A stretch of 64,000 nucleotides of DNA from Cristatella mucedo (Eukaryota > Bryozoa > Phylactolaemata > Cristatellidae). Below, in pieces: positions 33,113-44,735 of the stretch (its first letter is position 1; the number at the start of each line of letters is the position of its first letter). A program made the position numbers and the translations under genes. The notes under the pieces were generated by a model, which had not been told where the DNA came from, made no database searches, and was given only the letters and a program-made list of their open reading frames with translations. The stretch lies in assembly GCA_009760855.2 (NCBI GenBank), contig WPIO01000133.1, positions 467,501 to 531,500 of the forward strand, in the 5' to 3' direction.

Positions 33113-34088
33113 TTTTTTAACACGGATAGAGGTGACAGGCACAGTGTCACCATGTAAAATTGGGAGCGCTGCGCCGGTGCAAAGCGAGAGAGCGTGCACG
33201 CGCCCGCCGCATGAAGGAAGTTGAGCCTTGGGCCATCCGGTGCAATGAGGCAAATTGCGAAGCCTGCAATGCCGCGCACCACGCCGTCCACATTGATTTG
33301 GCATATGCATGAGGGGCGAACTTGGCACTCGTTGGCTAAACTTTGCTACTAACTAACTGACGACGGTAAACCGGTCCAATCAGACCGTAGTTTCGCACGA
33401 AGCTATCCCCCCTGCATGCAAATAAAAACCCTGCGACGCGCTCAGCCACGATGTGCGCGCACAGCGACGCACCACTTCTATCTCAACAAGCTGGCGTGCG
33501 TCGATATATAGCTGAGCTGAGAAAATAAGCCTTTTCCTTACAGCCGTCAAGCCGAGGGCACGAGTTGAGCGCCGAGCGATTTTATAATTATGCATAATTA
33601 TTAATCATTATTATAATATAAGTCTATGATATACAATAATAATTATGTACATATATACTACATATTATAATAATTAATGCATATGATTATTAAATATTTT
33701 GCATGTTGATAATTACCACGAAACAATATAATATTATAATTTAATGATAACATATAATATTATATATAATATATATATTTTTGATATATGAATTATTAAT
33801 TTATGAAAAGTATGTACTACCGGTTTTGAAGCATCGATTCCAGCGCCCGCGCCGATGCGGCGTCGCCGCATTCTAGGCACGGCCGCATCCTGGGCACCGC
33901 CGCCGCCGCCGGCAATGCAGTGAGTGCATCATTCATTCTCTAACACCGCCTCCGATGCCGCGGACGGTCATTAAAGGTGAGAGACGACGGACGCACCACA
34001 ACGTTTCCGGTCGTGCAGCGGAGGGCTCTCGAGTTTGCGGATGACTAACTGGCCCCCCCACGCCCGACCCGGGCCCTCCTCGCGACTT
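33113..34088. other. Gene-free, with AT-rich island
   Basis: Positions 33585-33820 are almost purely A/T, with many TAATATTATA phrases, inside otherwise balanced DNA. GC-rich sequence with (CGC)n follows from 33845. No gene is recognised. Confidence 0.5.
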
Positions 34089-34130
34089 CCGCCTGCGAGG
34101 CCGACGACGACGCATCGGCCTCGCAGGCGG
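34089..34130. repeat. Perfect 16-bp-stem inverted repeat
   Basis: CCGCCTGCGAGGCCGA (34089-34104) and TCGGCCTCGCAGGCGG (34115-34130) are exact reverse complements with a 10-nt loop. No terminator-like U run follows. Confidence 0.9.
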
Positions 34131-34714
34131 GCGACAGTAGCGGAGCGGCAGCGTCGAGCGGGTGCATCGCGGGAGCCCCGGTGCTAGGCAACGGCACTGC
34201 GTCTAAACGGTTTAGTAGGAGTTAAGTGTCATTCGACGCGAGGGACGACGCCCAGTCTGCTGAGCTGGCGGGTCAACGCCCGCACCGACGCGCTGGCCCA
34301 CGTCCGCCTAGGAAGGAGGGCGTGGCTCTGGCGGGGCCGGTTGCTCCGCTGTCTCTTGGGAAGCAAGCGAACATGCGCCGCAACAATCGCTTGACCCGGA
34401 CGAGCCCTGCGACTGTCGCCGTACGGCAGGACAAATAACAGTTGTAATAATGACAATAAAGATGAATCATTTTTTACAGCACACCAGGAGAGCAAAATCT
34501 CTATCGACGCGATCTTACAACTCCCAGCAGAAGAAGCGCTAAACGGGAGTTATTTGCGCGCAAAGAAAAGCAAAGGTCATGGCAGCTAAATTTCATGTAG
34601 CGGCAGAGTCAACTGCCCAAACCACGCGGTGAGAGAATAAGCTGAGAGTCTCGTTTACCACTCACCTCCGCGTCGGGGCCTCCGCGAGACTCCCCGAGAT
34701 TGGCCGCCGGAGCC

Positions 34715-34865
34715 ACTGTAATGCCACATGAGCTTTAACGGCTTCCACCGCCGCTTATGGTGACCAATAAAGGAACGCCAGCTGCAGGACTCAAACCCGC
34801 GACCTGGATCGGGAAGTGAGACCACCTCAAACCCTGGGTGGGCTAAGACGGGGCGGGGCATGCGC
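34715..34865 (-). mobile_element. tRNA-derived SINE copy
   Basis: On the minus strand GGTTTGAGGTGGTCTCACTT is the A-box side, GCGGGTTTGAGTCCTGCAG the B box, and CTGGCGTTCCTTTATTGG with CATAAGCGGCGGTGG belongs to the body. The 3' end is lost. Confidence 0.8.
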
Positions 34866-34879
34866 GGTATCAAGCCGAG

Positions 34880-35800
34880 ATACGAAAGCGAAAGCACGCA
34901 TAGATAGCACGCTTAGACCAGCATGCAAAAGCGCTCAAAAAGAAGACCATCGGGCCGGAACAGCTGGTCAGTAGGACCTCTAGCTTGTAGCTTGTAGCGC
35001 TGGAATTGTGCACGCGAATTAAACCGTGCCGGACACAGTCGAACCGAGCACTGCGGAATTGAGCGTACGTAGAGAGCATTGACGTAGAGAGAGCATTGAC
35101 GTAGAGAGAGCATTGACGTAGAGAGAGCATTGAACCGAAAGAGGAAGAGTTCACATGGGCGCCACGCCAGCAGCCAAGCGGAACTGGTGGATCTTTAGCA
35201 AGCTGAGACACGAATGTTGGAGAGTCATCGCAGGAGACGACGGACATCGGATTGAGCTCTGGGATTGCGGTTCGTGCGAGCTGACAGCCTGATGACCAGA
35301 AAATTTCTATCTGTGCGATGAGCTTCGGTGGTAAGTCTGGAGGAAGCCGAGGTGAAAGGGAGGAGAAAGAGGAGAAGGAGCGCATGTTGCGAGAGCGCAC
35401 GGAGCGAGGAGCGTGCGATGACAGTTAGGCTGGTGACAGAGCGAGTGACGAAAACCGACTTAACGGTGGAGACGGTGTGCTCCTTCAATAACAGGTTATT
35501 TTGGAAATGCATACTCAGAAAACAGGCACACGTCATAGAAATTATGCAACGAGACACTTGAGAATTAGGTCTTTCAGCTTGAGGATGACGCGACGGCTTT
35601 CTAAAAACTATTTGGCTCGTCTTTTATCGTCGTTAAGCTTAGCGAAGTCAGAAGCCGTGCAAGTGTGAATGTCATCGATGAGGGTTTTTAGTGAATTAAG
35701 TGAGTCGACAGTTGCGCAAGACTTAGAACTGTCTAGAGAAACATTAAAGCAGCTGAGAGTCATTGGCATGCAAAAATTGGCCAGGATTGTGTTTGGCGAT
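34880..35800. other. Gene-free stretch
   Basis: Apart from the 17-bp tandem, I see only short frames without recognisable content. Confidence 0.4.
35063..35133. repeat. 17-bp tandem repeat, about four units
   Basis: GACGTAGAGAGAGCATT is repeated nearly exactly; the first unit is two bases shorter. Confidence 0.92.
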
Positions 35801-35819
35801 TACGTAATAACGACATCTA

Positions 35820-36610
35820 TTCTCAAAAAGGCATATAAACTAGGAGCACACAACGACGGTGATATCGCAGCACCAATTACTAGAAGAGCAAAGCCTCTCA
35901 GCCCAGCAGTACGTGTAGGGTGTTCCATGAGTAAGTGTTCTGTTTTTTTCTTTGCTTAGCTAAACGGAATAGATCAACATCCAGGATCGAATGTCTGACT
36001 AATAGGCATTCTGTTTACTACTCGCTGCAGCTGATGCCGATAGTTTAAATGAAAAATATCATGGCATATCGTTGGCACACATGAGATATCTAAGGCCCTT
36101 AGACCAATATCGCTTTTCTGAGATGCTCAGCATAAATGAAGAACAGTGTAGGACCAAAGAAAGACCCTCGTTGAACTTCACTGGTGATGTGTCTGCTGTT
36201 TGAGACTTTACCAGCTCACGACATGTACTGGACATGGTTGAACTAGTGCAATTCGAACCACAGCAGAATCTCGTCAGCCTAACCTATCGTTGATCTTGAT
36301 TGTTCAAGCAGAACAATGTCATCAATAATGTCGAATAAAGGCGACAGATTGACCAGGAAAAGTGCAATACGGTACCGATTGCTACCCAGAATGTAATCGG
36401 TCACACCGAGCGAGGAAGTTTCAGTGGAGTGCTTCACTTGAATCTGACTAATATTGTAGCGATACATGTGTCCAGTCAATGCGATACATGTGCTGTTCTG
36501 TGACAAAATCTTCTGGAATCTTGGATAACACGGAAGAAGAGAGACTGAGCGATAATTTGCCAGGACCTCAGAATAATTAAATCCATGATTTATATAAGTA
36601 TGAATTCGAG
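35820..36610 (-). mobile_element. LINE family B, degenerate RT region
   Basis: On the minus strand the sequence matching LLIGHP..(V/A)GFALLI lies at 35870-35935 and the RT core survives as LFDIIDDIVLLEQ (compare FDTIDHxVLLER) near 36290-36350. There are many stops. Confidence 0.75.
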
Positions 36611-37049
36611 CGATGACCGATCTGAACTACTCGAAACCAATCTGTGATCGAGTCTTACGAATACGCTCATTTTTACCACCTGTGAAGACAGAAGATGAGG
36701 GTATCTGTGCGAGGTTTGCGGGGTACGATTTTACTTATGGCTTGATTGCCTTATTTATGGTCACTACTGCATCTGCAACAACCTCGGGGAGCTTCGAGAT
36801 CGAGGTCACATGTTCTGACTCCCTACGCACATATTGGAGAATTACGAAAGCAGCACGACTGCCAACAATAATTCAATGAGGAAGGCTTTGTCGTGCACTT
36901 AATATCCGGGAGTGAGACAGCTCAGACTTCACAAGCAAAAAGTTGACTGTCTTGTAGTTGTTAAAGGCCTGACAGCAGCACTATTGTTTGCGAGTGAAAA
37001 AGACCCTAGAGTTTCCCAGCTTTCGGAAGTAGATGCCGATTTAGTCATT

Positions 37050-37185
37050 GAACCGTCTTCACTACCGAGGTACTGGATTCAAATCTTGCAGCAGACGATC
37101 CTTTCTTGCTAGCTGCAAGCAGTGTCGATAGCCATAAAATATCTTCTGCCGCTATAAAAAATGAGGCTGTTAAGTCAAGCTATGC
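37050..37185 (+). mobile_element. tRNA-derived SINE copy
   Basis: GGATTCAAATCTTGCAG (B box) is followed by ACGATCCTTTCTTGC, CTGCAAGCAGTGTCGATAGC, CTTCTGCCGCTATAAAAAAT and GAGGCTGTTAAGTCAAGC. A TG microsatellite follows. Confidence 0.8.
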
Positions 37186-37191
37186 ATATAC

Positions 37192-37204
<13 letters not shown>

Positions 37205-37223
<19 letters not shown>

Positions 37224-37302
37224 TTGTTTGTGTGTGTGTGTGTGTTTGTGTGTGTGTGTGCGTGTGCATGTGTGTGTATTTGTGTGTGTGTGTGTGTCTG
37301 CT

Positions 37303-37341
<39 letters not shown>

Positions 37342-37374
37342 GTGTGTGCGTGTGCATGTGTGTGTGTGTCTGCT

Positions 37375-37435
<61 letters not shown>
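37205..37435. repeat. (TG)n microsatellite
   Basis: A 230-bp TG repeat has interrupted stretches repeated as a block (TGTCTGCTTGCG occurs twice), so the tract itself was partly duplicated. Confidence 0.97.
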
Positions 37436-37438
<3 letters not shown>

Positions 37439-37564
37439 ATGTAGCCGTTCAGCCGATATATCGTTTCTTTACTTATTCAGCCAAGAGGAAAGCGGGACTC
37501 GAGCTCACGTTTCTGGCGTCGTGGCTGCTGGCCACTCGTCGGCCGCCATCCGCTCTGAAGGCAC

Positions 37565-38335
37565 GCCTATCAGGCTTGGGGTTTTACTGGGGCGGTATAT
37601 CTGTCAAAAGGTAATGCTGGTGCCCTATGGTGAGCTCAGCGTGGACAGAAACCTCGCGTAGAGCAAAAGTGCTAAACCTCACTTGATTTCCAGTACTAAT
37701 AGACAGACCGCGAAAGCTTGGTCTGTCGATCCTTCTGGTTTGGCAAGCGGTGTCAGAAAAGTTCCGATAATAATAACTCGCTTGTGGCAGTCACGCATTA
37801 ATAGCAACATTGCTTTTGTTCCTTCAATGTCGGCTCTTCCCGTCATTTTGATGCAAAATTCACAAAGCGTTGGATTATTAACCCACTAATAGGAAACGTG
37901 AGATGAGTTTAGGCTGTCTTGAGACTGGTTAGTTTAACCCCACTGGTGACAAGTCATATCACTGGTAATCCTTCGAAGTACGAGAGGAGCCGCAGGTTCA
38001 AAAATTCGGTTCATGCGCTTGGCTAAAAAGCCAATGGTGCGAAGCTACCGTCTGGGGCCTATACGACTGAACGCCTCAAAGTCAGAATGCCGCCCATAAA
38101 CGTAACGGTACTTTCGGCACCTTCTCGCAGGGGGACAACGATACCTGCGGTTCAACCAAGCGGGTGCTCGCGGTGGCTAAGTCACGCCGATTCGGATACA
38201 GGCGGGTGTGCGTAGTCGCGCCTCCCCGATCCGGCACGATAGTAACCTATGCAGCGTTATAGGTGCAAAATCATTTCGTACATATCTTACGCCTCAGTCA
38301 GGTGCTTAGTTTCATAGATCTCGATGAGATCGCTG
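37565..38335 (+). pseudogene. Diverged 28S rRNA 3'-domain fragment
   Basis: The sequence can be followed along the conserved 3' third of eukaryotic 28S rRNA: TTTTACTGGGGCGGTATATC, GTCAGAAAAGTTCCGATAAT, CAATGTCGGCTCTTCCCGTC, CACAAAGCGTTGGATTATTA, CCCACTAATAGGAAACGTGA, AGTACGAGAGGAGCCGCAGG (sarcin-ricin loop) and TGACTGAACGCC-like CGACTGAACGCCTCAAAGTC. Many positions conserved in functional rRNA are changed (for example TTTGACTGGGG is TTTTACTGGGG), and there is no 18S, 5.8S or 28S 5' part nearby. It is therefore an old, isolated pseudogene or a non-functional variant. The 3' limit is approximate. Confidence 0.88.
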
Positions 38336-38339
38336 GTCT

Positions 38340-38515
38340 ACTAAGTACGACACCCTGACCTCATTTTGTATAGCAGTAGAAGAGCCTGAACGGCTATCAC
38401 CACAGCTTGCAGTTGGCAATAAAGGATCGCCCGCTGCAGGATTCAAACCCAATACTTCGGTTGCGAGGGGCGAGCGTGGTACCTCTAGAGCTATCACGGC
38501 CCTGGAGAACTTGAG
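38340..38515 (-). mobile_element. tRNA-derived SINE, near full length
   Basis: On the minus strand: GGCCGTGATAGCTCTAGAGG (A-box side), TTGGGTTTGAATCCTGCAG (B box), CGGGCGATCCTTTATTGCC, CTGCAAGCTGTGGTGATAGC, GCTCTTCTACTGCTATACAA and AATGAGGTCA. It lies directly behind the 28S fragment. Confidence 0.88.
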
Positions 38516-38668
38516 CAACTTTCGCCCAGCCTCCCTAGCGCCGTTCCTATCAAAAGCACTGGAACGAGTATTGGCAGACCGACTGAGCTCTTATATTGAA
38601 ACTTCAAAGCTAGCAAGCTAAGTTCTAGTCTGGTTTCAGGGCTAAAAGCTCGTCTACTGCAGACCCTA
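38500..38668 (+). mobile_element. LINE family A, short RT fragment
   Basis: The frame ENLSNFRPASLAPFLSKALE and RVLADRLSSYIETSKLAS matches family A (NLSNYRPVSLLPFLSKTLER). It stops at 38620. Confidence 0.8.
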
Positions 38669-40445
38669 TACCATCATCTCTGTGGTCTTCACTAGCAGAC
38701 CAACATAAACCTGCCATAACCGAGATTGTTAATGCTTCTTTGGGAAAAGGTGTCGCACCCAAGCCCTTCAAATCGGCAATCGTTAGACCGATACTTAAAA
38801 TCCTGGATTAAATACACAGGTGCTTGCAAACTATTACCCAGTTTCCCTTCTTCCTTTCTTGTCAAAGATTCTTGAAAAACTTGTCGCAAAGAGGCCGGTT
38901 TCATATATTGAAAAGGCTAAAATGTCAGAAACGTTTCAATCGGAGTTCAAAAGGCAGCACTTCACTGAAACTGCTCTCCTCCGCGTTAACAATGGTGTAT
39001 GTAGCAACGATGACCTGAATGTCACTGCCCTAGCCCTGCTAGATCTATCAGCTGCCACGATTGATTGACACGATTGATCAAGATGTCTTACTTGAACGAT
39101 TCAGAACAACGATTGGTCTGGCAGACGAGGCACTGGCGTGGTTTAGATCGTACTTGTCTGATCGTGTTCAATCCGTTTCGTGTGGGGGTGACGTCTCACA
39201 CACGAGACGGTCACCTGTGAAGTCCTGCAAGAGTCTGTCCTCGGTCCCTTGCTGCTCTTTATTTATACTAAACTCTGGGAAAAGTGATTAATGCCAGTTG
39301 AATAGGGTATCACTTTTATGCTGACGATACTCAGTTGTATTTGTCATTCAAACCATTGGAATCTGCTGCAGCAACTGAGAAACTGAATGCTTGCCATGTC
39401 GACATTCGATCCTGGATTTCGGACAATTTCTTGAAACTTAATAACGATAGAACCGAACTGCTGCTCATAGGACACCCTAAGCGTGTGGCTGGATTTGCTC
39501 TTCTAATAGATGCTGCTGTTGTACGACCATCTCCATGTGCTCGAAATTTAGGAGTCGTTTTCGACAGCTGCCTAAATTTTAAAAGCTTCATTAAGACGAC
39601 AGTTTCTACAGCTAGCCATCACGTCCGACCCTTACCTAGGATTAAGAGCTCTTCCAGAGGCAAAAATTTAACCAGCTCCTTAGTTCTTTTTTGGCTTGAA
39701 TCGCTGTAATTCCCTTTTGGCTGGGCTACCAAAGAAAGCTATTATTATAATATTATTATAAGCTATTATTATTATATTATTATATATTAGGTCACTACAG
39801 CTGGCTATGAATATTGCTGCAAGGCTAGTCTTCAAGTCCCAATGGTTTGAGCACGTGTCTCCTTGGCTAAAAGAGCTAGGATGACTGTCGGTTGATCAAC
39901 GGATGCAGCACACGAAGTTCTTTCGCTGACTCACAAGGCTTGACTACCGCTTGGGAAGTTCTTTCGCTGACTCACAAAGCTTGACTACCGCTTGGCTCCT
40001 TCGGACCTAGCTGAACTGCTGCACTAGTTTCAGTTTCCTCGTGCCCTCAGGTCCTGCATGGACAATAAATTAGCTGTTAAAATCCTCCCCTTAAAGACCG
40101 TTGGTGACAGAAGTTTTAGCTCTGCAGGTCCTAGACTGTGGAACTCACTTTTCTACGATTCTTATGCAATGACAACTACTCTTCTGCTGTCGACTATGGC
40201 ACATATTTTTCAGTCGTCCTGAGCTGCTACTTCCATGCTACTCACTACCTCAACTGCTCTGCTAACTCTGCTATGCTTCCCAATTTCTCTTTGTTGCGTG
40301 AAATGAAGTCTGTTGGCTACCGAATGCTTCCCGAAAGCCGCTTAGGCTGTGACTGCATTATACAAAGCTCTTCTGTGTAACACCCACTTAGTATTTACGG
40401 CTTTGTGGAGTTACAGACGGAGACACATTATATTACATTACAATC
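38669..40445 (+). mobile_element. LINE family B, 5'-truncated, most complete copy
   Basis: RT blocks are visible in shifting frames: YYPVSLLPFLSKILEKLVAK, ALLRVNNGVCSNDDLNV, IDTIDQDVLLERFRTTIGLA and [14 protein letters not shown]-like sequence at about 39310-39350. They are followed by RSWISDNFLKLNNDRTELLL and ARNLGVVFDSCLNFKSFIKT. Several frameshifts and stops make it inactive. A 41-bp tandem duplication (39915-39996) and a TAT/ATT-rich insertion (39740-39790) lie inside. The end GAGTTACAGACGGAGACACA then TTATATTACATTACA is the family B tail. Confidence 0.9.
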
Positions 40446-40689
40446 ACTCAGAGTCAGCATCCCACCGGGTTATAACGATAGTCTCGCGAATACCGACTTG
40501 AGCAGCTAGAGAAAATGCGCCACAGGTACCGGTTAATTCTCAGTTGCCGGTATCGCGTTTTCTCCAGCTGCTCAAGTCTGCACTCCTGAGAAGGAAGTGA
40601 GAATCGCCGACTGAGGGGATCTTCGCCGACGAAGTGCCAGCTGTCTTTAAACGGAAGAAACCATACCGAGACAAGCCACAAGGCATGCT

Positions 40690-40800
40690 AGCATTAATAG
40701 TAATAATAAAAATAATAATATAATGCATTTCTACAGCGCCATCAGAGAACTCACTCTTTCTATGCACTCTACACGTGCTGCAAAGCATAAGGAGACAAAG
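40690..40800 (-). mobile_element. LINE family A, decayed 3' tail
   Basis: AATAATAATATAATGCATTT, then CAGCGCCATCAGAGAACTCA, CTCTTTCTATGCACTCTACA and GTGCTGCAAAG. Confidence 0.75.
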
Positions 40801-41985
40801 GGTGCCATGGCGAAAAACGCTTGAACACCCACTTGCACGCGGGCATGCAAAAATTCGATTCAATCAAAGATATTCTTTACGACTGAAATACCCGGCCGCC
40901 GTAACCGTAGATTGCACTCTCCTAGGGGGATTTCGGGTGGGGTTGGGAGTTATGCCCCCATCCCTAAAGGAGTTATGTCCCTCAAAGCACATTTATAATT
41001 ATTTCTCAAATACTAATTGACCGACCGGCACGTAAATTTGCACAATCAACAAAGGCAACATGATCTATCTTTTGATGCAACCATAGTGCCACTCTGACCT
41101 TCTGATGACCTGTAAAGGTCAAGGTCAATGTTCGCTTCGGTGTATTCCAACAGATTCATTACTATAACTTTTGGAAATATGCCAAATCTCTCAAAAAATG
41201 CAGAACTCTTTTATTTACTCTGGGATGATATTAAAAAGTAAATAAAGAATATTGTGACATTTAAAAAATCCCATTAATCAGGAATGGTCGATCATGTGAC
41301 ATTAAAGGACATTGGCGCTATACTTTCATGACATACAACCAAAATTGAGATATCCATTGGTAACAAAAAGTCAACCAGAGCATATATTCCAAAGTTCAAG
41401 TCGATTTGGCCATAGATGGCCAAGCTGTAGCATATCAAAGGTGCAAAGCCTTACTGTTCAGGAAGCACAGTCAAAGTTCCCATCTTGTAGCTCAACCAGC
41501 TGGCAGCAAATACCTTTAGATAAAAAACCATTATAACTTGTTACTAATACTTTCAATACATCTTTCTGCAGAAGCTCAGATTTCAAGCTGTCATCGTGGA
41601 TGATGAACATGAGGTTGGCCGTCCCTCAGCCAGCATTCATAATTGCAGCCTCCAGAGCTCAAACCAGAAGTTTAGGCAATTGCAAAGACAGCCAACGACC
41701 AGGAGACAATCGACGACCAATAAGGTATCAAGCTGGCATGTACAAGTAGCCCAAGCAGCTGCAGAATGAACAGACAATTGATGGGCTTGAAAAAGGCATT
41801 TCCCGTCTTCACTAAAGACAGTCTCTCGGCTCTGACCAAGACAGTACACGGTGGCAGACAGGCATATGACCAATACAGTGCGATTGCTAGCAGCAACGAG
41901 CAGTGAGGAGCAACTACTCGTAAGGTCATGCACCTGCACCTAGGTCATTTTCATCTCGATGTTTATCCTTGCTGACCCTGTTTGC
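40801..41985. other. Gene-free stretch
   Basis: No exon with paired splice sites, no repeat tail and no recognisable peptide was found. The composition is AT-richer than the left part of the window. Confidence 0.4.
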
Positions 41986-42019
41986 ACGTGCTTCTTATTT
42001 TCGCCCTGCATTTTGCCTT

Positions 42020-42490
42020 AGCTTGAGCATTATACTCCCCCATCAGGCCAAGCATCGTATCACCCGCTTTTCGGAATCCAACAGTCTACCAATGTCTCGT
42101 ACAAACTTTAAATCCTTTGGAGACCGTGCATTTAGTTCATATGCTCCCAAAGCCTGAAACTCCCTCCCGACCTGCGTCAAAACATCCCCTGACCTGATCA
42201 CATTTAAAAAGAACTTAAAAACACACCTATTTAGGACAGCATTTAGTGGGTCCCTGTGATTCGTCCTTGATGTGCTTATGCGTGCTGACACTGTGCATGC
42301 TGCCACTAACCACAATTGCATGTTGACCCTGTGCCTGTCACCCCTAAACATGTTATTCATGTTGTTTATCGAGCATGGTACCACTCACCATTCGATCGTG
42401 TCTCATTTTACAGCAGATGTAAAGCGCCTAGAGAGAGATTGAGTTCTCTGAGAGCGCTTTATCAAGTGCATTATTATGATTATTATTGAA
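42020..42490 (+). mobile_element. LINE family A, 3' end
   Basis: ILPHQAKHRITRFSESNSLP and SFGDRAFSSYAPKA, then stop, 3' UTR, hairpin tail (42421-42465) and TTATTATGATTATTATT. Confidence 0.92.
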
Positions 42491-42564
42491 CTTAAAAATG
42501 CAAATGTATATGGGGACCTGCTGGGGGAGTATATATGAGAGATAGGCTGGAGCCAAAGAATGAA

Positions 42565-43145
42565 ATGACCTCAAAGTGAGCGATTAAATCTTGATCCGTT
42601 GCTTGACTGGTAGCCAGTGCAGGTCGGCGAGAAGTGGTGGAATGTGGAAACTGCGACGCTCACGACAGACAAGCCTAGCTGCCGAGTTTTGCACCAGCTG
42701 CAATCGCCTGATCGCACATGCTGGTAGGCCAATAAGCAGTGAGTTGCAGAAGTCGAGACGGGATGTCACGAATGCATGGACCAACTTGGACGTGATATCC
42801 TTATCTAAACAAGCCCGAATTTTAGCAATGTTGTGAAGCTGAAAATAGGCTGATTTGACTGTGGAGCCGATATGGTCGTCTAACGAGAGGTCGCTTTGGA
42901 ATATGACACCTAGATTTCGAGCTGATTCAGCAGGAGATATGCTGGCAGAGCCAATTTTGAGCGTCAGCCTTTTCAATTTGTGAATCACACTGGGTTTGCC
43001 CATAACTAGTAAGTTAGTTTTATCATCATTTAGTTTTAGAAAATTTGCTGCCATCCATGTGCGGATGTCACCAATACATGCAGCAAGTGAGTTGAGAGAG
43101 TTTGAGGTGCTCGAAGGCTGTGATGGATCAAAGCAACTTTAATAT
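42565..43145 (-). mobile_element. LINE family A, internal fragment
   Basis: The minus frame from 43054 is open for 156 codons: [54 protein letters not shown]. It lacks the 3' end. It lies head-to-head within 80 bp of the plus-strand copy at 42020-42490, giving an inverted arrangement. Confidence 0.9.
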
Positions 43146-43509
43146 AACCTTTCAAATCTGTATCGCCTAAGTAGTTTGCATACTGCGAACCTCGGGTTGC
43201 TAGAGATCGCTGGTAGATACACAGTGCACCACTCCACTCTCCCTGGAGCCACCTTTACCAAGTACATTTATTTTACATGGGTGTGGTCCTGCACCTGCAT
43301 CACAACGTCTACAATGGCTGGTCATAACTTCTACATCAAGCACACGCCCAGGGTGCGGTTTATAGAGGTTTAAACATGGTGTCAGTCTTTTATTTTTTGC
43401 ATTTTCCTGAATTTATTCAACCGTCCAAAATTGGGATTGCATTTGTAACATCTATTCTTACTAAGTGGAAAGAGAGAAAATATGAGATTTCGGCCCATTT
43501 TTCTTCAAT

Positions 43510-43752
43510 TTCCGCTGTGCACGCGCGACTGGTCGCCAGGCCGCAGCCGCTTGGTAAGGAGGTAAGCTGCTCGGAGCCCCGAATAACCCACTAAATGCTG
43601 CCATAAATAGGTGCGTTCTTAATTTGTTTTTAAATGTAGTCAAGTCAGGGGATGTCGTGACGGAAGTCAGGAGTGAGTTCCAGGCTGTGGGAGCATGCGA
43701 ACTAAATGCACGGTCTCGAAAGGATTTGAGGTTTGAAAAGCGACAGATCAAA
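43510..43752 (-). mobile_element. LINE family A, short C-terminal fragment
   Basis: The minus strand reads NLKSFRDRAFSSHAPTAWNS, LLTSVTTSPDLTTFKNKLRT and HLFMAAFSGLFG. Confidence 0.85.
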
Positions 43753-44064
43753 GGACAAGTGATTACTAAAGTGTGTCAGCACGTCCTCATGCAAGTGGCC
43801 TATGGTTTACTTGGAACGTTCCCGAAAAGGATCGCTTTGTGCTGACACGGTAGCGCCTAAGGAAACCACTGTTCGTCGACATCAGCATCTTTGTATTGCC
43901 TACCAGCGATTCCATTATTACCTTTGTATGAGCTAGACTTTAACCTAGTGGCGATTAATTACTGGAACTGTCGGGCTCCAGCTCGACAAAGTCTGCTAGC
44001 GATAAGGACTGGCTGTCCAGTGACCGGCACTCGAGAACTATTTAGGAGGTATAGACGACATCCA

Positions 44065-44735
44065 AATACATACCGGCATGTGCAATCAGGCGCTTACAGC
44101 TGCTGCAAAACTCTGCAGCTAGACTTGTCTGTCGTGAGCGTCGCAGTTGCCACATCACACCACTTCTCGCCGACCTGCACTGTCTCCCAGTCAAGCAACA
44201 GATAGACTTCAAGGTTTTGTTGCTCACTTTTAGGTCACTTCATTCTTTGGCTCAAGCCTATCTCTCATATATACTCCCCCACCGGGCCAAGCATCATATC
44301 ACTCGCTTTTCGGAATATAACTGTTTACCAATACCTCATACAAACCTCAAATCCTTTGGAGACCGTGCATTTAGTTCGTACGCTCCCAAAGCCTGGAACT
44401 CCCTCCTGACTTGCGTCACAACATCCCCCGACTCGACCACATTTAAAAAGAACTTAAAAAACGCACCTATTTAGGACAGCATTTAGTGGGTCCCTGTGAT
44501 TAGTCCTTCGTGTGCTTATGCGTGCTGACACTGTGCATGCAGCCAGTAACCACAATTGCATGTTGACCCTGTGCCTGTCACCCCTAAACATGTTATTCAT
44601 GTTGTTTATCGAGCATGGTGCCACTCACCATTCGATCGCGTCTCCCTTTACAGCAGATGTAAAGCGCCTAGAGAGAGATTGAGTTCTCTGAGAGCGCTTT
44701 GTCAAGTGTACTATTATTATTATTAATTATTATTA
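44065..44735 (+). mobile_element. LINE family A, 5'-truncated copy
   Basis: It starts near ACCGGCATGTGCAATCAGGC, contains the C-terminal region (SFGDRAFSSYAPKAWNSLLT) with a frameshift near its end, and closes with the hairpin tail (44660-44705) and (ATT)n. Confidence 0.92.

Noticed and set aside
37106-37614. Long Cys-Val and His-Thr frames
   Set aside because: They are products of the TG microsatellite; the 3' part of one frame runs into the 28S pseudogene.
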